A stretch of DNA of 64,000 bases from Alphaproteobacteria bacterium (lineage in GTDB: Bacteria; Pseudomonadota; Alphaproteobacteria; CACIAM-22H2). The number at the start of each line of letters is the position of its first letter. Position 1 is the stretch's first letter. The DNA is taken from the NCBI GenBank assembly GCA_016793165.1, contig JAEULA010000057.1, forward strand, positions 1 through 64,000, in the 5' to 3' direction. The notes under the pieces are model-generated. The model was not told where the DNA came from and searched no databases. It saw only the letters and a list, made by a program, of their open reading frames with translations. The position numbers were made by a program, and so were the translations under genes. Shown here one piece after another: positions 53,596-60,064 of the stretch.

Positions 53596-53611
53596 TGGCC
53601 CGACCCTTGCT
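53596..53611 (+). promoter_or_regulatory. Sigma-54 (-24/-12) promoter of a sorting-tail protein gene
   Basis: TGGCCCGACCCTTGCT matches the sigma-54 consensus TGGCACG-N4-TTGCW at all defined positions but one. GG (53597-53598) and GC (53609-53610) are separated by exactly ten bases. The start codon is 52 bases further. PEP-CTERM protein genes are known in some bacteria to depend on RpoN. Confidence 0.75.
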
Positions 53612-53662
53612 CCTGTCATGGCGAAAAGCCGAGGGGCCTACGAGTTCAGGAGACGTGACCAC

Positions 53663-54439
53663 ATGTTCAAGCACGACATCGCGAAGATCCTCTCGACGGC
53701 GGCCCTCGTCGCCATGTTCGGCGTCGCGTCGGCCGACGCGGCGACGATCACCTTCGACTTCCAGAACAGCGGCGGCACGACGTCCGGCAGCGGCTACGGC
53801 AACGTGCGGACCTACGAGGCGAGCGGCCTGACCGTGACCGTCACGTCGTGGGGCGTGACCGGCGCCGGCAACACGCAGTTCCAGACCGCGCAGACCGGGT
53901 ACTTCTCCGGCAACGGCCTCGGCGTCTGCACGCGGGCCGAGGGCACCGGCTGCAGCAGCCCCGAGCATCAGGTCGACAACAGCGGCGCGCGCGAATACGT
54001 GCTGTTCAAGTTCAGCCAGGCGATCGACCCGACTCAGGTCGCGATCGACCCCTACGGCGCCTACGATCGCGACGTCGAATATTTCGTCGGCAACGCGACC
54101 TCGACGATCCTCACGGGTCTCGCGCCGTCGGCCGCGAGCCTCGGCACGGTCGGCCTCGGCACGCGCTTCACGAGCCTGAGCACGGCGTCGGAGTCGGGCC
54201 GCATCGTCGCCATCGACGGCGGCACGGTGAACGCGCTCCTGTTCGGCGTCGGACCGCTGAACAGCAGCGGCTTCGACAACATCGTCGACCGCTTCAAGAT
54301 CGAGTGGATGACCGTGCAGACCAGCGGCCCGAGCGGCGCGCCCGATCCGGTCGGCACGCCGGTGCCGGCGCCGGCCAGCCTCGCGCTGCTCGGCGGCGCC
54401 CTGCTCGGCCTGCGCCTCATCGGCCGCCGCAAGGCCTGA
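53663..54439 (+). CDS. PEP-CTERM-type secreted surface protein
   Basis: 258 residues. Signal peptide around MFKHDIAKILSTAALVAMFGVASADA. C-terminal VPAPASLALLGGALLGLRLI followed by GRRKA is a standard sorting tail. The body begins ATITFDFQNSGG and contains GLGVCTRAEGTGCSSPEHQVDN and YVLFKFSQ, resembling a family of exosortase-dependent surface proteins I know as XDP1; that name is tentative. AGGAG precedes the ATG at 53663. A longer frame from 53618 would begin just after the -12 element and is unlikely. Transcribed from the sigma-54 promoter at 53596. Function unknown, probably an exported beta-rich protein. Confidence 0.9.
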   Translation: MFKHDIAKILSTAALVAMFGVASADAATITFDFQNSGGTTSGSGYGNVRTYEASGLTVTVTSWGVTGAGNTQFQTAQTGYFSGNGLGVCTRAEGTGCSSPEHQVDNSGAREYVLFKFSQAIDPTQVAIDPYGAYDRDVEYFVGNATSTILTGLAPSAASLGTVGLGTRFTSLSTASESGRIVAIDGGTVNALLFGVGPLNSSGFDNIVDRFKIEWMTVQTSGPSGAPDPVGTPVPAPASLALLGGALLGLRLIGRRKA

Positions 54440-54455
54440 GCGCGCGACACCACGA

Positions 54456-54480
54456 CGCGCCGCCGCTTCTGAGCGGCGCG
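54456..54480 (+). terminator. Hairpin after the sorting-tail protein gene
   Basis: CGCGCCGC (54456-54463) pairs exactly with GCGGCGCG (54473-54480) around a nine-base loop, 16 bases after the stop codon. No T-run follows, so it may be a first-stage terminator or a processing/stability element. Confidence 0.5.
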
Positions 54481-54495
54481 CCGACCCGCTAAGCT

Positions 54496-54529
54496 CCCCT
54501 CCTCGTCCACGCGGGGAGGGGTTCTTCTT
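54496..54529 (+). terminator. Intrinsic terminator overlapping the racemase translation start region
   Basis: CCCCTCC (54496-54502) pairs with GGAGGGG (54515-54521), with three or four more inner pairs including wobbles and a four-base loop, followed by TTCTTCTT. It has the form of an intrinsic terminator for the gene before it. Its 3' arm is also the only Shine-Dalgarno-like sequence for the next gene, whose start is TTG at 54528. Confidence 0.55.
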
Positions 54530-55295
54530 GTCAGCGACACATGCACGCGTCGCCCATGGCGGCAAGGCCGTCTACGGCGCGCGGGTCGGCATCCTCATGC
54601 TCGAGGCGCGGTTCCCGCGGATTCCGGGCGACATGGGCAATGCGACGACCTGGCCGTTTCCGGTGCTCTACAAGGTCGTGACCGGCGCCTCGCCGCAGCG
54701 AGTCGTGCGCGAGCGCGCCGCCGGCCTGCTCGAGCCCTTCCTCGACGCGGCCCGCGAGCTGGTCCGGCTGGGCGCCGACGGGATCACCTCGAATTGCGGC
54801 TTCCTTTCGCTGTTCCAGGACGAGATCGCGGCCGCGGCCGGCGTCCCGGTGGCGATCTCGAGCATGATGCAGGCGCCGATGGTCAATCGCCTGCTGCCGC
54901 CCGGGAAGCGCGCCGGGATCCTGACGATCAGCGCCGCGACGATGACGGCGGAGCATCTCGCCAAGGCCGGCGTCCCCGAGGGCACGCCGGTGGTCGGCAC
55001 CGATGGCGGGCGCGAGTTCACCCGCGCCATCCTCGACAACGAGGCGCGGCTCGATGTCGGCGCCGCCGAGCAGGACATCCTCGACGCCGGCGCACGGCTC
55101 GTGCGCGAGAATCCCGCCGTCGGCGCGATCGTCCTCGAATGCACCAACATGGCGCCCTATGCCCGCGCCCTCGCCGAGCAGGTTTGCATGCCCGTCTACG
55201 ACATCTACAGCTTCGTCACCTGGTTCCACGCCGGGATCGCGCCGCGCGACTTCGGCCACCCCGCGAGCGCGCCGCGCGCGTGGAGGGAGCGATGA
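54528..55295 (+). CDS. Aspartate/glutamate racemase family protein
   Basis: 255 residues from an apparent TTG start, the only in-frame start before the conserved RVGILMLEARFPRIPGDMGN. The two catalytic Cys regions of the family are TSNCGFLS and LECTNM. It may racemise aspartate, glutamate or a related amino acid, or act on another dicarboxylate-like compound. The stop overlaps the next start by four bases (ATGA), so it heads a translationally coupled three-gene operon with the MmgE/PrpD protein and aspartate dehydrogenase. A terminator-like stem covers its ribosome-binding site. Confidence 0.87.
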   Translation: MSATHARVAHGGKAVYGARVGILMLEARFPRIPGDMGNATTWPFPVLYKVVTGASPQRVVRERAAGLLEPFLDAARELVRLGADGITSNCGFLSLFQDEIAAAAGVPVAISSMMQAPMVNRLLPPGKRAGILTISAATMTAEHLAKAGVPEGTPVVGTDGGREFTRAILDNEARLDVGAAEQDILDAGARLVRENPAVGAIVLECTNMAPYARALAEQVCMPVYDIYSFVTWFHAGIAPRDFGHPASAPRAWRER

Positions 55296-56677
55296 GCGCC
55301 AAGGCGCCGCTGACCAACGCGCTCGCGCGCTTCGTCGGCGCCTTCAAGGCATCGGCTCTACCCGCCGAAGTGCGTCGTCGCACGGTCGAGCTCGTGCTCG
55401 ACGGCACCGGCGCGCTCGTCTCGGCCGCCAACCCGCGCTACTCGACCGGTCGTCTCGCGGCCGGCTTCGCGCGCGGCCAGGGCGGAAGGCCGCAGGCCTC
55501 CGTGGTCGGGCACGGCTTCCGCACCTCCGTCGTCAACGCCGCACTCGCCAACGGCACGATGGGCTACGCCTCGGACGTCGAGCCCCACCATCCCGAGGCG
55601 ATCCTGCATCCGATCGCGGTGATGATCCCGACCGCGCTTGCGGTGGGCGAGCACGTGAAGGCGAGCGGCGCCGAGTTCCTCGCCGCGGTCGCCCTCGGCT
55701 GCGAGGTCGAGTACCGCGTGTCGATGGCGCTCGGGCCGGCGGAGCAGTACGCGCTCGGCTTCCATCCCTCGGCGGTGTGCGGGACGTTCGGCGCGACCGC
55801 CGCCGCGGCGTTCCTGCTCGGACTCGCGCCCGAAGCCGTCGTCCGCGCCTTCGGCCTCGCCGCCTGCCAGGCGTCGGGGATGATGGCGTGGGAGAGCGAT
55901 CCGACCGAGAACGCGCGGCCCTTCCAGATGGGCATGGCCGCGCGCAACGGCGTGACCGCGGCGATGCTGGCGGCGAGCGGCTTCGGCGGGCCCGATGCCG
56001 TGTTCGACCACGGCCACACGATCTTCCGCGCGTTCAGCCGCAAGCCGTCGCCGGCCAAGCTCGTCGCCGGCCTGGGCCGGCGCTGGGACGGCGTGATGGA
56101 GCTCGCCTTCAAGCCTTACTCCTGCGTGTCGTTCCTGCATCCCGGGCTCGACGCGCTGCTCGGCATCGTGCGCGAGAACGATCTGGGGCCCGACGACATC
56201 AAGTCGCTGGTGCTCAAGTTCCCGAAGGACGGCATCCACTGCGTCGACGGCAACCCGCTCAAGAGCCATTGCGCGCAGTACATCCTCCCGGTCGCGGTGG
56301 CGGCGCGCGAGCTGCAGGTGCGCGACATCTTCGTCGACCGCCGGCTCAGCGACCGCAAGGTCGCGGCGCTGTCCAGGCGCGTGCGCGTCGTCTCCGATCC
56401 GGTGCTCGACCGGCTCTTCCCGGACTTCTACGCCTCGATCGTCGAGGTGAAGACGCGCGACGGCCGCACGTTCACCCGGCGCAACGACATCGCGCGCGGC
56501 TATCCCGAGACGCCGATGGCGGCGGAGGAGATGGCGGCGAAGTTCGAGCGGCTCGCGGGATCGGTGATGACGCCGGCACGGGTCAAGGCGCTCGGCCGGA
56601 TCGTGCTCGACCTGCCCGGGGCGCGCGGCCTTGCGGCCTATGCCGGCGCGCTGCGCGCAAAGGCGAGGGCACGATGA
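55292..56677 (+). CDS. MmgE/PrpD family protein
   Basis: 461 residues, standard family length. Conserved blocks include GTMGYASDVEPHHPEAILHP near residue 85, GTFGATAAAAFLLGL and the KPYSCVSFLHPGLDAL region. The family contains 2-methylcitrate dehydratase PrpD, cis-aconitate decarboxylase and iminodisuccinate epimerase, so it acts on compounds with adjacent carboxyl groups. With a racemase before it and aspartate dehydrogenase after it (both overlapping by four bases, ATGA), an amino-dicarboxylate such as iminodisuccinate is a plausible substrate. That is inference from neighbours. GAGGGAG precedes the ATG. Confidence 0.9.
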   Translation: MSAKAPLTNALARFVGAFKASALPAEVRRRTVELVLDGTGALVSAANPRYSTGRLAAGFARGQGGRPQASVVGHGFRTSVVNAALANGTMGYASDVEPHHPEAILHPIAVMIPTALAVGEHVKASGAEFLAAVALGCEVEYRVSMALGPAEQYALGFHPSAVCGTFGATAAAAFLLGLAPEAVVRAFGLAACQASGMMAWESDPTENARPFQMGMAARNGVTAAMLAASGFGGPDAVFDHGHTIFRAFSRKPSPAKLVAGLGRRWDGVMELAFKPYSCVSFLHPGLDALLGIVRENDLGPDDIKSLVLKFPKDGIHCVDGNPLKSHCAQYILPVAVAARELQVRDIFVDRRLSDRKVAALSRRVRVVSDPVLDRLFPDFYASIVEVKTRDGRTFTRRNDIARGYPETPMAAEEMAAKFERLAGSVMTPARVKALGRIVLDLPGARGLAAYAGALRAKARAR

Positions 56678-57504
56678 GCCTCGGCCCGCCGCGCACGCTC
56701 ACCGTCGGCCTTGCCGGCTTCGGCAATGTCGGCCAGGACCTCGCGCGCCGCCTGTGCGAAGGCGCGATCCCCGAGGCGACGCTGGTCGCCGTGTCGGCGC
56801 GCAATCTCGCGCGCGCCGAGATGAATACCGCCGCGCTGATGCCGCGGCCGCGGGTCGTGCCGCTCGAGGAGCTTCCGTCGCTGGTCGACGTCGTCGTCGA
56901 GTGCGCGACGGCCGAGAGCTTCGCCGCGATCGCGCGCGCGACGCTGAAGGCCGGCAAGATGCTGATCGCGGTGTCGGCCGGCGGCGTGCCGAGCTGTCCC
57001 GACATGGTCGAGCTCGCGCGCATCCATGGCGGGCGCGTCAAGATCGCCTCGGGCGCGCTGCCTGGCCTCGACATCCTGCGCTGCGCGAGCGAGGGCCGGA
57101 TCCGGCGCGTCCATCTGCGCTCGCAGATCAAGCCCGGCTCGATGGCGCACGAGAAGTACGTGCTCGACCGCGGCTTCGACTTCGTCAAGAGCCCGCCGAC
57201 GCAGGCGGTCAAGGTGTTCGAGGGCAGCGCAGGCGAAGCGGCGGCGGCGTTCCCGCGCCACTTCAACGTCGCGGTGTCGCTGAGTCTGGGCGGCATCGGC
57301 TTCGACCGAACCACCGTCGAGGTGTGGGTCGATCCCGACATCCCCGGCGCGATCCACAACGTCGAGGTCGATGCCGACGACATCGGCCTGACGATGCAGA
57401 GCCGCAACCGCCCCTCGGCAAATCCGCGCACCAGCCGCATCGTCAGCCCGAGCATCCTGGCGGCGATCCGTGCCATCGTCGCGCCGGTCCAGGTCGGGAG
57501 CTGA
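56674..57504 (+). CDS. Aspartate dehydrogenase family protein (NadX-like)
   Basis: 276 residues. N-terminal Rossmann motif GLAGFGNVGQDLA, the VVVECATAESFAAI region and the C-terminal AspDH domain with NVAVSLSLGGIGFDRTTVEVWVDP. NadX-type enzymes interconvert L-aspartate and iminosuccinate/oxaloacetate using NAD(P). In this operon it may oxidise or reduce the amino acid produced by the racemase and MmgE/PrpD enzyme. It could alternatively supply iminoaspartate for NAD synthesis, but no nadA or nadC gene is nearby. A terminator hairpin follows. Confidence 0.9.
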   Translation: MSLGPPRTLTVGLAGFGNVGQDLARRLCEGAIPEATLVAVSARNLARAEMNTAALMPRPRVVPLEELPSLVDVVVECATAESFAAIARATLKAGKMLIAVSAGGVPSCPDMVELARIHGGRVKIASGALPGLDILRCASEGRIRRVHLRSQIKPGSMAHEKYVLDRGFDFVKSPPTQAVKVFEGSAGEAAAAFPRHFNVAVSLSLGGIGFDRTTVEVWVDPDIPGAIHNVEVDADDIGLTMQSRNRPSANPRTSRIVSPSILAAIRAIVAPVQVGS

Positions 57505-57531
57505 AGGCCGGGGATTTCCACAGGCGGCGCC

Positions 57532-57553
57532 GACTGCGCCCAAAGGCGCAGTC
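57532..57553 (+). terminator. Terminator hairpin after the racemase operon
   Basis: GACTGCGCC (57532-57540) pairs perfectly with GGCGCAGTC (57545-57553) around the loop CAAA, 27 bases after the aspartate dehydrogenase stop. The stem is stable; no T-run follows. Confidence 0.65.
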
Positions 57554-57620
57554 CCGATGCCTGTTCACGTCCGGCGCCGCGCCGCGCCTAGCGTCACCTC
57601 CGCAACAAGAGGGGGTGACC

Positions 57621-57971
57621 ATGATGCACGTATCGACGATCCGATTTCGCCCGGCCGCGGAGGCGGGCGGTACGCCCGGTGCCGCTCAGCAGGGCCCGAC
57701 GCAGAACGGCGTACCGCAGGGTCAATGCGCCTTCGACGTCGCCTTGGGGATCGCCGGCGCGTTCGCGGGCAATGCGGGCGCGATCGCCGGGGTCGCTGCC
57801 GGCATCGGCTTCGGCGCCTCGCCAGCCGGCGTCATCGGAGGCGCCGTCGGCGCGGCGGTCGCCACGACGCAGGCAGCGGTCAGCGCCTTCAACGAGAGCC
57901 AGGCCTGCCAGGATCTCGACAATGCAGGCTTGGCCAACTCGCTCGGCCTGGGCGCGGTCCTGGCGCCGTGA
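57621..57971 (+). CDS. Small glycine-zipper protein of unknown function
   Basis: 116 residues. After a polar N-terminus containing AEAGG comes CAFDVALGIAGAFAGNAGAI and further Gly/Ala repeats spaced as GxxxG, forming one or two membrane-compatible helices, then a second Cys (SQACQDLDN) and the short end LGLGAVLAP. It looks like a secreted or membrane-inserting protein. Glycine zippers occur in bacteriocins, pore-formers and outer-membrane lipoproteins, and none can be chosen. AGAGGGGGTGACC precedes ATG 57621. The next gene starts inside its stop codon (GTGA), so the two are coupled. A TAGCGT element lies at 57589. Confidence 0.75.
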   Translation: MMHVSTIRFRPAAEAGGTPGAAQQGPTQNGVPQGQCAFDVALGIAGAFAGNAGAIAGVAAGIGFGASPAGVIGGAVGAAVATTQAAVSAFNESQACQDLDNAGLANSLGLGAVLAP

Positions 57972-58921
57972 CGACCTGCGGCGAGCCGCAGGAACGCGAC
58001 GGGCGGCACCGCTCCCTCGTGGAGCGGTGCCGTCCCGCCGCATCGGCAGGCGGGGGCCGGATCCGAACGCTGCTCCTTGCCATTGCGAGCCTCGTCGTCG
58101 GCATGTGGTCGGCTGCGCGGGGAGCCGATCCGACGATCGACGAGCTGACGGACGCGTTCGTGCGCATCACCGAAACGGCGGAGTTCGGCGCCCGGCCGCG
58201 GGGAATTGCACGCTGGTCGCGGCCGGTCAGCGTCGCGGTGATCGGCAAGCCGGAGCCCGATCAGAGCGCGGCGCTGGACGAGCTGCTCGATCGTCTCGGT
58301 CGCATTCCCAATCTGAGCCTGCGGCGCGTCGGGCCCATCGCACGGCCGGACATGGGCACGGATCCGCTGCAGCCTCTCGACTTCACCCGGGTCGACGGCG
58401 TGTTCCAGCTCCTGAGCCACCTGCCCGGGCACGATTGGACCGTCTACACGATCTCCGGCCGGGCCGATTCCGTCTTCGTCTGGCGGGCGCATCTCACGAT
58501 CTTCTTCGCCCCCAAGCCGGTCTTCGCACATCTCGCGCGGATCCAGCGCTTCGATCCGGGGCTGATCGCTGCGATCGACGGCGGCAGCACGCCCTGCGCG
58601 GCCAACTTCTTCGTCGATCCCGCGAGCTTCGAGTTGCGCTACGCGACCATCGTCCTGCGCACCGACCTGCCGGCCTGGGCGCGCCGGCGCTGCCTGCACG
58701 AGGAGGTGATCCAGAGCCTCGGTCTTTCCAACGACATCAAGGGTTCCGAGCTGACGCTGTTCGACGACGTCCCGATGAAGCGGCGCACCGAGCCGACGGT
58801 CCACGATTGGATGTTCCTGGAGGTCCTCTACGATCCGCGCATGACGCCCGGACTGGCGGGCCGCGAGTTGCGCCGCCGGGCACGCGAGCTGATCGCGGAG
58901 CGGCGGGCCGCGGATCGTTGA
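57968..58921 (+). CDS. DUF2927 domain protein, probably exported
   Basis: 317 residues from GTG 57968, whose codon overlaps the preceding TGA. A hydrophobic segment (TLLLAIASLVVGMWSAA, residues about 35-51) may be a signal peptide or anchor. The C-terminal half carries the DUF2927 hallmark RRCLHEEVIQSLGLSND, followed by HDWMFLEVLYDPRMTPG. The HEExxQ arrangement is reminiscent of zinc proteases, but no complete metal site is evident. Function unknown. Coupling to the glycine-zipper gene suggests it processes or accompanies that protein. Start could also lie slightly further in. Confidence 0.78.
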   Translation: MTTCGEPQERDGRHRSLVERCRPAASAGGGRIRTLLLAIASLVVGMWSAARGADPTIDELTDAFVRITETAEFGARPRGIARWSRPVSVAVIGKPEPDQSAALDELLDRLGRIPNLSLRRVGPIARPDMGTDPLQPLDFTRVDGVFQLLSHLPGHDWTVYTISGRADSVFVWRAHLTIFFAPKPVFAHLARIQRFDPGLIAAIDGGSTPCAANFFVDPASFELRYATIVLRTDLPAWARRRCLHEEVIQSLGLSNDIKGSELTLFDDVPMKRRTEPTVHDWMFLEVLYDPRMTPGLAGRELRRRARELIAERRAADR

Positions 58922-58967
58922 CGGGCGCGATCCGGGGCGGCGGCCGCGGCCACGCCGCGACTGGCGA

Positions 58968-58996
58968 TTGACAGCCCCGGCGCGGGCGGAGTTTGG
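58968..58996 (+). promoter_or_regulatory. Putative promoter of the TAXI-TRAP operon
   Basis: A perfect TTGACA (58968-58973), a 17-base spacer and GTTTGG (58991-58996) lie 35 bases before the binding-protein start. The -10 is poor, so only the -35 is convincing. Confidence 0.35.
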
Positions 58997-59030
58997 TGAC
59001 CCACCGAATTCAACGGGACAGGGGGATCAG

Positions 59031-60005
59031 ATGATGAAACGCAGGCTCACCGTTCTGGCGGCGGCGCTCGGACTGACCGCGGGCATCGCCGTTTCGGCGT
59101 CGGCACAGACGATCGAGTTCGTCGCGGGCCAGCTCGGCGGCGGCTGGTACACGATGGCGACCGGCATGGCCAAGCTGCTGCAGGACAAGAACCCGGGCCT
59201 GCAGGTGCGCGTGGTGCCCGGCGGCGGCACGGCCAATCCGACCAAGATCCAGCAGGGCCAGAGCCAGCTCGGCATGGGCCTCGACATCTTCGCCAAGGCG
59301 GCGCGCGAAGGCACCGTCATCTACCAGGGCACGCCCCACACCAAGGTGATGATGATCGGACAGTCCTTCTCGGACAATTATCTGCATGTCATGCGCGCCG
59401 AAGGCGCGACACTCGGCTTCGAGGAGATCTTCAAGACCAAGAACGTGAAGATCGGCGTGACCAAGGCCGGCTCATCGGACGAGATGAGCTTCCGCTTCGC
59501 GATGGAGCATTACGGCACGTCGTACGACAAGATGCGCGCCAACGGCGTGCGCATCGTCCAGGGCGACTACAACGAGCTCGCCAGCGCGTGGAAGGACAAG
59601 CACGTCGACTACATGTTCATCGTTCTCGGCATTCCGGGCGCGGCGGTGCAGGACATGGGGCAGGGCCGCAAGGGCGAGCTGCTCGCGTGGCCGGAATCGA
59701 TCGCGGCGCCGGTCGCGCAGAAATACGGCTACTCGCGCGGCGCGTTCCCGGCGAGCACCTATCCGGCCTTCCAGAAGGGTCCCGTGCCGACTCTGATCAT
59801 GGCGACGACGCTGATGGTGTCGTCCGACCTCGGCGACGAGGTCGCCTACAAGGTCACCAAGACCCTGTGCGAGGGCGAGGCGGACCTGCCGAAGATCCAC
59901 GCCTCGATGGCCGATTTCAAATGCGCGAGCGCGATCAAGACGACGCCGGTCCCGGTCCATCCCGGCGCCCTGCGCTATTACAAGGAGCGCGGCATCTCGA
60001 GCTGA
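59031..60005 (+). CDS. TAXI family TRAP transporter solute-binding protein
   Basis: 324 residues. Signal peptide MMKRRLTVLAAALGLTAGIAVSASAQ. The TAXI motif region is GGGWYTMATGMAKLL, followed by VVPGGGTANPTKIQQGQSQLGMG. TAXI proteins deliver ligands to fused TRAP permeases like the one downstream. The start is ATG 59031 (MMKRR) after GGGGGATCAG, with ATG 59034 equally possible. A strong hairpin separates it from the permease gene. Ligand unknown; the enolase-superfamily gene after the permease suggests a carboxylic acid. Confidence 0.93.
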   Translation: MMKRRLTVLAAALGLTAGIAVSASAQTIEFVAGQLGGGWYTMATGMAKLLQDKNPGLQVRVVPGGGTANPTKIQQGQSQLGMGLDIFAKAAREGTVIYQGTPHTKVMMIGQSFSDNYLHVMRAEGATLGFEEIFKTKNVKIGVTKAGSSDEMSFRFAMEHYGTSYDKMRANGVRIVQGDYNELASAWKDKHVDYMFIVLGIPGAAVQDMGQGRKGELLAWPESIAAPVAQKYGYSRGAFPASTYPAFQKGPVPTLIMATTLMVSSDLGDEVAYKVTKTLCEGEADLPKIHASMADFKCASAIKTTPVPVHPGALRYYKERGISS

Positions 60006-60015
60006 GCAAGGACGC

Positions 60016-60053
60016 GGAGCCGGGGTCGGGGCGGAAGCCCTGACCCCGGCTTC
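60016..60053 (+). terminator. Long hairpin between TAXI binding-protein and permease genes
   Basis: AGCCGGGGTCGGGGC (60018-60032) pairs with 60037-60051 over 15 positions with one G-U wobble and a GGAA loop; two flanking pairs can extend it. The sequence after it is TCTCATTTG. It has terminator form and lies 11 bases after the binding-protein stop. It parallels the hairpins at 7483 and 35638. Confidence 0.75.
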
Positions 60054-60064
60054 TCATTTGCGCC

